Made by a program: the position numbers and the translations under genes
The notes under the pieces: generated by a model
What the model was told of the DNA's origin: nothing
Database searches by the model: none
The model's input: the letters and a program-made list of their open reading frames with translations, nothing else
DNA from: Alteromonas oceanisediminis
GTDB taxonomy: Bacteria > Pseudomonadota > Gammaproteobacteria > Enterobacterales > Alteromonadaceae
Direction of reading: 5' to 3'
NCBI RefSeq assembly: GCF_018474025.1
Contig: NZ_JAHCTA010000007.1
Span: 62,001-126,000 of the forward strand
DNA: 64,000 nt
Shown: positions 36,097 to 45,396 of the stretch, one piece after another
Position numbering within the stretch: the stretch's first letter is position 1
How the letters are laid out: every line of letters starts with the position of its first letter

Positions 36097-39036
36097 TTAG
36101 AATGTGTACCGTGCGCCCAGCATATAGCGCGTACCATATTGTCTGGCGGCTAGGAACTGTTCTTCATAACGACCATAGATTTCTTCGGTTTCGTTGTTCA
36201 GGTTAATACCTTCAAAAAACACGGTCAGCTCATCGGTTACATCATAATTGGCACTCACATCCCATTGCCCGTATTCCTTTGCAAACTGCGGTGGGGCATC
36301 GGCGGAACCCGCCGCCTGACCAACACCAAGCAGATAGCTGTCGCGCCACGCATAAGTTACTTTAACTGACACACCGTGGTTTTCGTAAAATAATTGAAAA
36401 TTAGCTGAGTCACTCAAACCCACCAATGGTGACTGTACACTCAGACTATTAACGTCAAATTCAACATCACCGTTCACAAATGTCGCATTCACACCCGCAC
36501 CGAAGCCAGTCTCACCAAACAGATGTTGAACCGCGAACTCGATGCCATCAACGGCTTTGGTGTCACCATTGGTCGGTTGGCTCACCAACCACTCGATCAA
36601 GGGATCGGCTGCGCTTTGCTCAATCTGCCCATTCCCGTTCCCACCGCCATTAGCAATGATTTGATTAAAGATGGCTTCAACGGTTACCTGCTCCCCTCGT
36701 GCGGCAATATCAGCTTCTGCTTGCAGATAACGAGGCCCGCCAATAATATCGTACAAGCCGTCAACGGTGATCGTATTGAAGTCAGTCTGAATAAAATTCT
36801 TCACGTCTTTCTTAAAGTAACCGATCGCAGCATAACTGCCTTCATCGTAATACCACTCTAAGGACACATCAAAGTTAGTCGATTCAAACGGTTGCAGATT
36901 AGTGTTACCCGAGCTACCGCTACGCGCGCCAGGTTTAGGATTAGACGATAACGTGCGAATACCGGCAAGATTTCCCAATGGCGCGCGCGAAATGGTTTTA
37001 CCGTAAGATAACCGACCTATCACATCCTCAGTAATTTCAAGGCTGAAATCCATGGTGGGAAGCAGTAAATCATGTTCACCTTCTGCCACAACAAAAGTAT
37101 CTTCGATGTCTTGATACTGCAGTACCCACTCCGTTGAACTTGTCCAAACGACTTTGTCTTCCACGCGCTGTCGAACAGTAGAGGTAACGTCAGTTTCTTC
37201 ATACCGTAGACCTAGATTCAAGAATGCTGGCATATCGTAAAGATCAAATTCAAGCTCAGCTTGCAAATACGCGCTCAGTGTTTCTTCCTGAACATTGGTT
37301 TCGCTATCGATACCATCAGCATAAGCATCGGCAACAAAATCATCACCGTAGAATGCGATATGACGCGCAATCGCTTCGTCATAGTCGTAGGTATAGTAGT
37401 AATTGGTCAACAAATCCGCGCCGCCGCCAGCAAACTGATCCAGAAAATCACCGGTATCATTTCGCGTAAACATCTGATCGGGCAGTATCGCTTGCACACC
37501 GTCGTAGCCGTCAATCCCTTGATTGCCACTGAAGCCGAACCGACCGCCTATGTTTTGGTCAGTATAGGCAACACCCGCTTTGATTCTCATTAACGGTGTG
37601 TCATAGGGGCTTATCCAGGTTGAATCGAGTTGCAATTGCTCCACGGTAGATTCGCCGGGTGAATTGAAGAACTGCGCAAACTGCGAATCGAAGTCAACCG
37701 GCTGAGCTTCGGTGTTATTGTCTGGCCAAAACAATTCCATTTGAGGAATATCGCCTTGGCTGAAATCATAGGTTTTTGACACTAGATTATTCGGCCCAAG
37801 TATAATGAACCCGTTGTTACCGCTGCCTTTATCAGCGCCGTCATCAACCTTATTTGACGAGTCGTGATAATCTAATTCAACGTGGACACTGTCGGTAATA
37901 TTCCAGTCCATATTAAAGCCGATAGACTCAGCCGTTACTTTGGTTGTGCCTTTTCTAACCGTATGTGCATAATCATTGTTTGCTTCATTAAAGCGTATGG
38001 CCGTGCCGCGCTCGTCAAGTTCATAAGAGTTAATGTTCCCGCCAAAGTTAAACCACACGCCAAACGAGGTGCTTTCAGAGCCGGTTTCGGCTTCTGACGC
38101 GGTGTAATCGAGTGAGAGCGTCAGGTCATCAGTTGGTGCGTATTGCAATGTTAACTGGCCATTGGTGCGAGAACGCTCAAAATCAGCAACGGTATACCCT
38201 AGGTTCTGAGGCAAGAAATGATTGCCGATACGATTGCCCTCAGCGTCCACTGCCCGCGGGTCAATAAAATCTCCTTCGTCAAGATTGGGCAGCGCGACAT
38301 TGGCTTTCCAACCATCAATTGCAGCGCCTTGTTGCTGAAAATGCCTAACTTGATGAGAGGCAGACAAGCTAATACCAAACGTGTCGTCAGCAAAAGTATC
38401 ACTATAAATGGCGGCAACTTCCGGCGTGACGTCGTCACCTTTTTCATTTGAACTGTCATAGATGCCTTTCGCCGATATAGAATATTTTAAACCGGGATTG
38501 CTCAGTGGCTTGGCTGTTACGATATTGACTGTGGCGCCTAAGCCTCCACTGGGTAGTTCAGCCCGTGCTGTTTTGTAAACTTCCAGCGCGTTGATGCCCT
38601 CGGAAGACAGGTTTTCAAGATTATATGAACGCGTGTTGCCCGTTCCCGGCATTTGCCGCCCGTTCAGCGTGATCAGATTAAAATCCGGGCCGAAGCCTCG
38701 TACCGTGATCTGACTCCCCTCGCCGTTCGAACGACTGACGGAGACTCCCGTGATACGTTGCAACGACTCCGCAAGATTCGTATCAGGGAACTTTCCCATT
38801 TCCTCTGCCGAAATCGCATCGACAACACCGGCTGAACTGCGTTTGATATCCATCGACCGAATGAGGCTACCACGAATACCTTGCACTTGAATAACTTCAA
38901 CATTCTGTTCTGCTTGCGCTGCGCTGGCATTCTCTGTGTCTGCTTCCTGAGCCAACACCGACGCTGTTGCAGCCGCGCCAAACACCAATGAAACGGCGGT
39001 AGCTAAACGGCTTTTGATCAATAATTTGCTTTTCAT
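36097..39036 (-). CDS. TonB-dependent receptor (glucan-oligosaccharide uptake)
   Basis: 979 residues. A signal peptide (VSLVFGAAATASVLA) is followed by the plug domain: IQVQGIRGSLIRSMDIKRSSAGVVDAISAEEMGKFPDTNLAESLQRITGVSVSRSNGEGSQITVRGFGPDFNLITLNGRQMPG, the carbohydrate-type receptor pattern of Alteromonadales and Xanthomonas. The barrel ends in the aromatic YMLGARYTF. It imports ligand through the outer membrane using ExbBD-TonB energy. Its place between GH16 and the halogenase/SapC/cupin genes suggests laminarin oligomers as cargo (inference). Confidence 0.92.
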   Translation of the reverse strand: MKSKLLIKSRLATAVSLVFGAAATASVLAQEADTENASAAQAEQNVEVIQVQGIRGSLIRSMDIKRSSAGVVDAISAEEMGKFPDTNLAESLQRITGVSVSRSNGEGSQITVRGFGPDFNLITLNGRQMPGTGNTRSYNLENLSSEGINALEVYKTARAELPSGGLGATVNIVTAKPLSNPGLKYSISAKGIYDSSNEKGDDVTPEVAAIYSDTFADDTFGISLSASHQVRHFQQQGAAIDGWKANVALPNLDEGDFIDPRAVDAEGNRIGNHFLPQNLGYTVADFERSRTNGQLTLQYAPTDDLTLSLDYTASEAETGSESTSFGVWFNFGGNINSYELDERGTAIRFNEANNDYAHTVRKGTTKVTAESIGFNMDWNITDSVHVELDYHDSSNKVDDGADKGSGNNGFIILGPNNLVSKTYDFSQGDIPQMELFWPDNNTEAQPVDFDSQFAQFFNSPGESTVEQLQLDSTWISPYDTPLMRIKAGVAYTDQNIGGRFGFSGNQGIDGYDGVQAILPDQMFTRNDTGDFLDQFAGGGADLLTNYYYTYDYDEAIARHIAFYGDDFVADAYADGIDSETNVQEETLSAYLQAELEFDLYDMPAFLNLGLRYEETDVTSTVRQRVEDKVVWTSSTEWVLQYQDIEDTFVVAEGEHDLLLPTMDFSLEITEDVIGRLSYGKTISRAPLGNLAGIRTLSSNPKPGARSGSSGNTNLQPFESTNFDVSLEWYYDEGSYAAIGYFKKDVKNFIQTDFNTITVDGLYDIIGGPRYLQAEADIAARGEQVTVEAIFNQIIANGGGNGNGQIEQSAADPLIEWLVSQPTNGDTKAVDGIEFAVQHLFGETGFGAGVNATFVNGDVEFDVNSLSVQSPLVGLSDSANFQLFYENHGVSVKVTYAWRDSYLLGVGQAAGSADAPPQFAKEYGQWDVSANYDVTDELTVFFEGINLNNETEEIYGRYEEQFLAARQYGTRYMLGARYTF

Positions 39037-39103
39037 AATGGTCTACTTTTTTCAAATTTTTCGAGAGAGGGGCTATGCGGTCCCTCTGGTTCAGTCATGA
39101 AAT

Positions 39104-41240
39104 TCACGGAGCTGTGATATACGCATTGTCTACGCGATAGACGGCACCATTACCCGTTGCCCAGGCAGGGAAAATCATCACTACGTCGATTTGAGAAATA
39201 TCTAATCCAGCGTCAAAGAGGGTTTGCAGCGAGTAGCTATAGGTTTGCCATTCACCCACTACCGGCTCGGCGCCTTCGAGACTGTCGCTTAGCGCCAATT
39301 CAACGGCACTGGACGTGTCACCACTTTCAATCTTAAATAACCAGGTTGAATTGGGATCTAAAGGTGCAGATATCACCTTCATTTCGAACGTCACCATGCC
39401 ATTTTGCAGCAGATTACTGGCATCAAAGTACACCCCCTCATCAGCCATAAACCCCATTACGGTTGGCTCGCTACCGATGGAAAACTCGGCTGTTACACCA
39501 TGTGTTGCGTCATCTTCTATTTCAACTGGCGTGCTACCGCCACAGCAGTCCCAAATTGGCCACTCAGGATTGCTCGCATCTTTAAACAGTGTCAGCCCTT
39601 GCGGCTGCGGCACGCTGGTAGGGTCAAAGATCATCATGTTATCAATACGATATACGGCTCCATCACCGGTCCCCCACGCTGGGAAAACCATCACTACGTC
39701 AATCTGAGTCACATCAAGACCAGCATCAAATAGTGCTTGGAGCGAGTAGGTATACGTTTGCCATTCTCCAGTCACTGGCTCTTGACCTTCCTGACTATCA
39801 GCTAAAGGTAGCTCGACAGCCGTGGATGTATCACCTGATTCAATTTTGAATAGCCAAGTTGAGTCCGGATCGTTTGGTGCGTTAACAACCTTCATTTCAA
39901 ACTGCACCACACCATTGGTCAGGAGTGTAGAAGCATCAAGATAAACATCATCATCCGCCAACAGTCCCATTACTGTGGGCGTGGCACCAATGGTAAATTC
40001 AGCGACTGCACCATGTTCAGTATCATCGGCTTCTATCGATGGGGTCGTACCGCCACAGCAATCCCAAATTGACCATTGCTCACGCGCCTCATCCGCAAAC
40101 AGCACAAATCCACTGAAACCTGATGAGGCGTTGGGATCATAGATCCGCACATTATCAATTCGATAAATGGCACCATTACCGGTATCCCACGCTGGAAACA
40201 TCATCAATACATCTATTGCGCTCACATCAAGTCCGGCATTGGCAAGGTCGGCTAATGTGAAGGTTACCGTTTGCCACGCGCCAACGGATGGCGATAAACC
40301 TTCAATCGATTCAGTCATGGGTAATTCGACGGCTGTCGCACCGTTATCACTCTCGACTTTAAACAGAAATATCGAATCCGCACTATCTGGCGCGTTCACG
40401 AGCTTGATATCGAACTGGATCACGCCATTGGAAAGAATTGCGGTCGCATCAAACGGACTAGCAACGCCGCCTTCAGCATTGATAAATTCGGCTCGCGAGA
40501 TAAACCCCATCACCGTAGGCGCTGCGCCAATGACAAACTCAGCGACAGAGCCGTGCTCATCGTCATCAATTTCGACGGTTGGCATTGAGCCACCGCAGCA
40601 ATCCCACAATGGCCAGTTGGGGTTTTCAGCATCGATAAATACATTAAGTTCAGGTGACGCAGCCCCGTTCCCATCACCAATTTTTACATTATCGACCCGA
40701 TACACAGCCCCTTCTCCAGTGCTCCAGGCAGGGAAGATCATCACTACATCAATGGCGCTCACATCCAGCCCTGCATCAGCGAGAGCTTGTAGCGGAAAAG
40801 TGTAAGATTGCCACTCGCCAACTAAAGGCACTGCGCCCTCGCTGCTTGCAGACAACGGCAGTTCAACCGCTGTGGCCGCTCCCGCACTTTCAATTTTCAT
40901 CAAAAATTCGCTGTCTGGATTGGCTGGCGCTGTGACGAGTTTCATATCAAACGTCAGTGCCTGTGTTGCCACGATACCTGAGGCATCAAAAGGACTAGGA
41001 ACCCCATTGTCGTCGGTTAAAAACTCTTCTCGTGAAGTAAACCCCAACACGGTTGGCTCAGCACCCACGGTAAATTCGACCACATTGCCAAAAGGTGCAT
41101 CGTCCATTTCAACCGTTGGCGTAGAGCCGCCGCAACAATCCCATAGCGCCCAGTTGGGATTGGGTTCATCTTCGAAAATAACGACGCTTGCAGAATCATC
41201 CAAACTAGGAATGGAAGGGATAGGTGCAGCTCCTTCAACT
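39104..41240 (-). repeat. Four tandem 'WDCCGG' modules in the GH16 gene
   Basis: The codons for WDCC recur at plus positions near 41143, 40606, 40066 and 39553, spaced 537, 540 and 513 bp. All four copies share blocks such as PTVMGF/PTVLGF, TAVELPL, GEWQ-Y-F/Y and IDVVMIFPAW, so they arose by duplication within the gene. The vicinal Cys pair is invariant. Confidence 0.85.
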
Positions 41241-42289
41241 AATGCATCATCGGGATCTTTGTAGCCTTGACGAACCGTTTCACAACCGCGTCCTGTGAGA
41301 GGATCTGCCGCGCATTCGTACACTCGAATATAGTCAACCTGCATGGTTTGCCCCTCGGCAAATGCAGTAGCGTCGATGCCGCCCTCATTAACACTTTCCG
41401 GCCAGTTTCCGCCAACCGCCACGTTCATAATGAAGAAAAAATCCTGATCAAATGGTGCGTTTTCCCATTTCACCTCGAGATCGCCGCTAACGCTGTCAAA
41501 GTATTCAGCAAACCAGCCACGATGTTTAAGTCCGGCAGCTCTCCCCTGACTATCAAAGCGGAACTCCGAGCGCATTTGTGTGGCATATAGGTAACCATCC
41601 ACATACCAGCGGATTTCGCCCTCTTGCCATTCTATCGCGTACGTGTGGAAGTCATCTGCGGGATTGACGCCTTCGGGGAACGCATAACCTTTTCCAGACG
41701 ACGAATTGTCGGGAAATCCTTTACCATAGTGTAGAGTGCCGTAAATTCGATTCTCTTCAGTGCCTTCAAGCGTTTGCGTTTTCAAATTGACCGCTTCCAT
41801 AATGTCAATCTCGCCAGAACGAGGCCATCCGCCATAGACTGAATCGGTTGGCATCATCCATAAGGCTGGCCAAGCGCCCTGCCCAAACGGCAGTTTCGCT
41901 CTGATTTCAAAGCGACCATAGGTAAAGTCAGCTTTGTTCTGAGAAACCAGTCGTGCAGATGTGTAAGGAAGCGGTTCGCCGTCTTGTGAAGGCAACGCGA
42001 CAATATTCAGGTTACCGTCGGCAACAAATGAGTTAGCATCGGCATCGGTGTAACATTGCTTTTCGTTGTTGCCACCTCCAGCGCAATTGACTTCATGCGT
42101 CCAATTGTTTGAGTTAATCTCGTTGCCGTCGAATTCATCGCTCCAGACTAATTGCCAGTCGGAAACGGGCGCTGACACGTCAACTGACTCGAAGTCAGAG
42201 TCAGTGGTGGTGCTACCGCCACAGCTGATTAAACCGACAGTTGATGCAAGCACGCAAGCGGTCGCGAACGGTTTGACTGATATTTTCAT
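39104..42289 (-). CDS. GH16 beta-1,3-glucanase (laminarinase) lipoprotein with four tandem modules
   Basis: 1061 residues from ATG 42289; the ORF opening at 42337 precedes the signal peptide. Lipobox LISC, then GH16 domain at about residues 35-320: WSDEFDGNEINSNNWTHE, the catalytic ExDxxE in SGEIDIMEAVN (about 160-165), FHTYAIEWQEGEIRWYVDG and FFFIMNVAVGGNWP. After a linker come four modules of 171-180 residues, each starting WxxWDCCGG (Trp at about 383, 562, 742, 913) and ending YRVDNV/YRIDN. These look like beta-sandwich carbohydrate-binding modules, probably glucan-binding. The enzyme is likely surface-anchored and starts the locus pathway. Confidence 0.9.
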   Translation of the reverse strand: MKISVKPFATACVLASTVGLISCGGSTTTDSDFESVDVSAPVSDWQLVWSDEFDGNEINSNNWTHEVNCAGGGNNEKQCYTDADANSFVADGNLNIVALPSQDGEPLPYTSARLVSQNKADFTYGRFEIRAKLPFGQGAWPALWMMPTDSVYGGWPRSGEIDIMEAVNLKTQTLEGTEENRIYGTLHYGKGFPDNSSSGKGYAFPEGVNPADDFHTYAIEWQEGEIRWYVDGYLYATQMRSEFRFDSQGRAAGLKHRGWFAEYFDSVSGDLEVKWENAPFDQDFFFIMNVAVGGNWPESVNEGGIDATAFAEGQTMQVDYIRVYECAADPLTGRGCETVRQGYKDPDDALVEGAAPIPSIPSLDDSASVVIFEDEPNPNWALWDCCGGSTPTVEMDDAPFGNVVEFTVGAEPTVLGFTSREEFLTDDNGVPSPFDASGIVATQALTFDMKLVTAPANPDSEFLMKIESAGAATAVELPLSASSEGAVPLVGEWQSYTFPLQALADAGLDVSAIDVVMIFPAWSTGEGAVYRVDNVKIGDGNGAASPELNVFIDAENPNWPLWDCCGGSMPTVEIDDDEHGSVAEFVIGAAPTVMGFISRAEFINAEGGVASPFDATAILSNGVIQFDIKLVNAPDSADSIFLFKVESDNGATAVELPMTESIEGLSPSVGAWQTVTFTLADLANAGLDVSAIDVLMMFPAWDTGNGAIYRIDNVRIYDPNASSGFSGFVLFADEAREQWSIWDCCGGTTPSIEADDTEHGAVAEFTIGATPTVMGLLADDDVYLDASTLLTNGVVQFEMKVVNAPNDPDSTWLFKIESGDTSTAVELPLADSQEGQEPVTGEWQTYTYSLQALFDAGLDVTQIDVVMVFPAWGTGDGAVYRIDNMMIFDPTSVPQPQGLTLFKDASNPEWPIWDCCGGSTPVEIEDDATHGVTAEFSIGSEPTVMGFMADEGVYFDASNLLQNGMVTFEMKVISAPLDPNSTWLFKIESGDTSSAVELALSDSLEGAEPVVGEWQTYSYSLQTLFDAGLDISQIDVVMIFPAWATGNGAVYRVDNAYITAP

Positions 42290-42422
42290 TATAGTGTCCC
42301 AATCGTGGTGTGCGTTTGTCGCTCCAGCGAGGCACACGCTTGAGCAGCAAACATATCTTTAACAGATTAATTACAATTGCGTCGAGGATAGTGCGGTATG
42401 TACATTTGATTAACAATTCAAA

Positions 42423-42452
42423 TGCGATGTCACGAAGTGAATTTGCGGTATC
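42423..42452 (-). promoter_or_regulatory. Putative LytTR-regulator site upstream of the GH16 gene
   Basis: On the coding strand GATACCGCA and GACATCGCA stand in direct repeat, 21 bp start to start, about 134 bp before the GH16 start codon. Sequence and spacing match the site before the transporter-GH3 operon. The LytTR response regulator gene lies immediately upstream (42498-43334). Confidence 0.5.
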
Positions 42453-42497
42453 GCCGCAGAACGCGCGCAGCCTGCGATAAAACGAAACATTTTTACG

Positions 42498-43334
42498 TTA
42501 ACCTGCAGAATGGCTTCGCGCGTTGATAATTGTTTGAATGGCAGAACTGTAGTTTCGACTGACTTTCAACGAAACGTTATTTCCCAAATCGAGAAGACTT
42601 TCGTTGTTGCGCAGCGGTTGTATACCTTTTACTTCATTAATGTTGATCAGTGTAGACTTATGGATGCGCTGAAACACCTTACTATCAAGCTCTGTTTCCA
42701 GCTTCTTCATGGTGATCCGCACGATGTAGTTTTCCTCGCGGGTGTGGATACACATGTAATCACCAGCCGCGTCAATCCATTGAATATCAGCCACATTAAC
42801 AAATACTTTTTGATGATCTGAGTTTTTCAAAACCAACTCCTGCCGAAACGGCGTTGGTAGGGGTTTATCAGAACCCAGCCAGTTCTCCAGCTCAGAGATA
42901 GCGAGCCCAGATGTATCTCCTAACGCCTTGAGCAACCTGAATTTTTCCTGCTCCTGCGCCTGAGATCCATATCGAACCCGGAGTCGTTCAACGGCCTGTT
43001 GCAGTCTGTGTAAGCTGGCAGGTTTTAGAATGTAATCGATGGCGCTGACTTCAAAGGCGGCGACAGCATAATCACTGTATGCGCTCACGAATACCACCAG
43101 CGGCATACTATCACTCTGTAGCGCTTGCACCACTTCGATACCGTTGATCCCCGGCAATTTCAGATCGATAAACAACACATCGGGTTGAAGTTTCTGGCAA
43201 AGTCTTATCGCATCATCGCCATCTGCAGCTTCACCGATCACCTTGATGCCCGCAATTTTGTCCAAACGCAAGCATAACCCTTCAATAGCCAATGGCTCGT
43301 CATCAACAACGAGCGCAGTTAGTACTTTAGTCAT
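42498..43334 (-). CDS. LytTR-class response regulator
   Basis: 278 residues. Receiver domain with acidic pocket DDE at 11-13, phosphoacceptor Asp 57 (FIDLKLPG), conserved Ser/Ala-Tyr (FVSAYSDYAVAAFEVSAIDYILKP) and Lys. A linker leads to a LytTR DNA-binding domain from about 165 (VFVNVADIQWIDAAGDYMCIHT, FQRIHKSTLININEVKGI). It is co-transcribed with the histidine kinase, whose stop lies 4 bp upstream. Its position beside the GH16 promoter suggests control of the glucan locus. Confidence 0.9.
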   Translation of the reverse strand: MTKVLTALVVDDEPLAIEGLCLRLDKIAGIKVIGEAADGDDAIRLCQKLQPDVLFIDLKLPGINGIEVVQALQSDSMPLVVFVSAYSDYAVAAFEVSAIDYILKPASLHRLQQAVERLRVRYGSQAQEQEKFRLLKALGDTSGLAISELENWLGSDKPLPTPFRQELVLKNSDHQKVFVNVADIQWIDAAGDYMCIHTREENYIVRITMKKLETELDSKVFQRIHKSTLININEVKGIQPLRNNESLLDLGNNVSLKVSRNYSSAIQTIINARSHSAG

Positions 43335-43338
43335 TCGT

Positions 43339-44451
43339 TTATCTCACGTGTTTAAACGGCATCGATAGCTTAACCTCAGCCATTTCTTCATGCTCCAAAA
43401 GCTCTACGCTAGTCCTACCACCAAAAAAGGTATCCAGACGTTCCCGCGTATTTTGCAAACCAATCCCAAACCCTTTCGGTAAATCTACCGCATTATCATG
43501 GCGTGTATTAATCACGCTGATGACCAGCGTATCGCTTAGTACATCGGCGCGTATACTGATGACCCCGCCTTTTTTACATGACTCAATCCCGTATTTAATC
43601 GCATTTTCGACTATCGGTTGGAGTAACATGTTTGGCAATAAAGCACTTTGGGCAGACGTTGATATATCAAAGTCGACATTGAGACGATTCGAAAAACGCA
43701 CTTCTTCAATGGATAAATACAGCCTAACCAGCTTGATATCGTCACTGAGTGTACAGGTTTCACTGCCGGTATTTTCAAGAGAATAGCGAAAGAACTCGCA
43801 CAGTTTATCCAACATTTCGTTGGCGTCGTCATTTTCACGTTTCAGTATCAATGTTGATATCGCATTTAAAGTATTGAACATAAAATGCGGATTGAGTTGA
43901 TAGCGCAGCATTTGAAGCTGAGACTCTTTAGCAAGGGTTTGAGTGCGCAGCAACATCTGATGTTCTGTTTGCAGTCGGTTGTTGTACAGCATGATAAAAA
44001 ATATCGCAGTAAATACGAATAGCGTCGCGATGGAAAAGAGTAACCATCCACCAAACTCTAACATGCTTAGGTGCTCGTACCACACCTGCTGATAAATAAT
44101 CGCTTTGTAAGACGCCAGCTTAATGACGTTTAAAACAATACCTAGCGCCGCGGCTGAGACAAAGCTCAATACCAAAGCTAAATTCAGCGGCTTGTGAATA
44201 ACACGGCGAATGAAAGCCCATTGCACACATGACAGTGCAAACCCACTGAGTGTCTCAACACAGAGGTGAATCAATTGCCCAGTAAGGTCAAAATCCGCAA
44301 AGTCAAATTGTGGTCGAATAATGGCTAAGAAAACAATAATGAAATAGCCTACCCAGCCAAATATTTGCAATGACCAAAATTGCTGTTGTGTGGTTGTAAA
44401 ACCTTGGATATCACCGGGCATATCGGAGACGCTTTGTATCGCAGTACTCAT
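43339..44451 (-). CDS. LytS/YehU-like sensor histidine kinase
   Basis: 370 residues from ATG 44451, which has AGGAG 7 bases upstream (ATG 44466 lacks one). Four membrane spans fill the first 160 residues, with loops too short for a periplasmic sensor domain. Then comes a His_kinase domain with phosphoacceptor His in LRYQLNPHFMFNTLNAIS and an ATPase with LLQPIVENAIKYGIE and GFGIGLQNTRERL. It probably senses through its membrane part or a partner. It pairs with the LytTR regulator 4 bp downstream. Confidence 0.88.
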   Translation of the reverse strand: MSTAIQSVSDMPGDIQGFTTTQQQFWSLQIFGWVGYFIIVFLAIIRPQFDFADFDLTGQLIHLCVETLSGFALSCVQWAFIRRVIHKPLNLALVLSFVSAAALGIVLNVIKLASYKAIIYQQVWYEHLSMLEFGGWLLFSIATLFVFTAIFFIMLYNNRLQTEHQMLLRTQTLAKESQLQMLRYQLNPHFMFNTLNAISTLILKRENDDANEMLDKLCEFFRYSLENTGSETCTLSDDIKLVRLYLSIEEVRFSNRLNVDFDISTSAQSALLPNMLLQPIVENAIKYGIESCKKGGVISIRADVLSDTLVISVINTRHDNAVDLPKGFGIGLQNTRERLDTFFGGRTSVELLEHEEMAEVKLSMPFKHVR

Positions 44452-44739
44452 GTGACGGCTCCTCATTTCACGTAAACAGTATTCAGAACATGCGCTACGA
44501 TACTATGCAAACGTCACACACGCTATTCCCCCCTGAAACAAAAAAAGCGCACCAGACAGAATAATTAGTCATTGCTACTTGACGATATTTTACACATCCC
44601 GCAAAATCAATGTTAACTCATTGTTAATTATTAAAACTTTGATTACATTGCAGTGGGTTATTTAACCACCGCACTGACGTATAGCAATAAGACGCCCTTA
44701 AGTAGCGTTTATGAACCCGTCTTCAGGAGACTAACAACG

Positions 44740-45339
44740 ATGATACTAAATCACTTGTGGGGAATTTATGCGCATCCCAAAGAAGAGTGGCAATCAATCG
44801 ACGCTCGGCATGAGAGTTTCTTTTATGCGCTGAGTCATATCGCAATTATTGCGTTGATACCCGCGATAACAGGCTATTACAGCGCCGCGCATATCGGTTG
44901 GAGCGTGGGTGTGGGTGACGTCATCAAGCTGACTCAACAAAGCGCCCTGACAATGAGTATTGCCATGTACTTTGGTTTGATAGCAGGCGTAGTCGCGCTC
45001 GCTATCTTGGCCCATGAGCTTGCAAAAGCGTTCGATGAATTTCCAACTTACACGCAATCGCTTGAATTGGCGGCATACACTGCTACCCCATTGTTTATGG
45101 TTGGCTTTGCCGCCCTCTATCCCGTCCTGTGGTTTGTCATGGCTGTGGGCTTGGTTGGATTAACGTATTCTGTGTATCTACTTTATTCGGGTGTGCCGAT
45201 AATGATGCATATCCATCAAGATAAGGGCTTTATCTATTCCAGTTCTGTAGTGACTTGTGGTCTGGTCCTACTGGTAATTCTGATGACCGGCAGTGTGTTG
45301 CTGTGGGGAATGGGCATGGGCCCGGTTTATACGCACTGA
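44740..45339 (+). CDS. Yip1-family membrane protein
   Basis: 199 residues from ATG 44740; the ORF opening at 44653 lacks a ribosome site, whereas AGGAG stands upstream of 44740. The start HLWGIYAHPKEEWQSI is typical of bacterial Yip1-domain proteins, followed by about five membrane spans. The function in bacteria is unknown. It is divergent from the histidine kinase gene, and a strong terminator follows. Confidence 0.75.
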   Translation: MILNHLWGIYAHPKEEWQSIDARHESFFYALSHIAIIALIPAITGYYSAAHIGWSVGVGDVIKLTQQSALTMSIAMYFGLIAGVVALAILAHELAKAFDEFPTYTQSLELAAYTATPLFMVGFAALYPVLWFVMAVGLVGLTYSVYLLYSGVPIMMHIHQDKGFIYSSSVVTCGLVLLVILMTGSVLLWGMGMGPVYTH

Positions 45340-45366
45340 CCCTTTGCAGGGCCATTGTTGAAAGTT

Positions 45367-45396
45367 AAACGCCAGCATTCGCTGGCGTTTTTTTTA
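45367..45396 (+). terminator. Rho-independent terminator after the Yip1-family gene
   Basis: AAACGCCAGC (45367-45376) and GCTGGCGTTT (45381-45390) form a 10-bp perfect stem with loop ATTC, and the T-run extends to 45395. The A-rich left arm also allows function for the convergent purF gene, whose stop lies at 45394-45396. Confidence 0.88.

Noticed and set aside
39037-39103. Regulatory repeat between the GH16 and receptor genes
   Set aside because: A single TGCGGT half-like match only; no paired repeat.
40167-40805. 212-residue plus-strand open frame opposite the GH16 gene
   Set aside because: Low-complexity Ser/Ala/Thr translation arising from the repeated modules of the opposite strand; no start signals.
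44466-44739. Search for a third LytTR-type repeat before the kinase gene (autoregulation)
   Set aside because: Only a loose TGCG-TACGATAC resemblance was seen, without the 21-bp paired arrangement.
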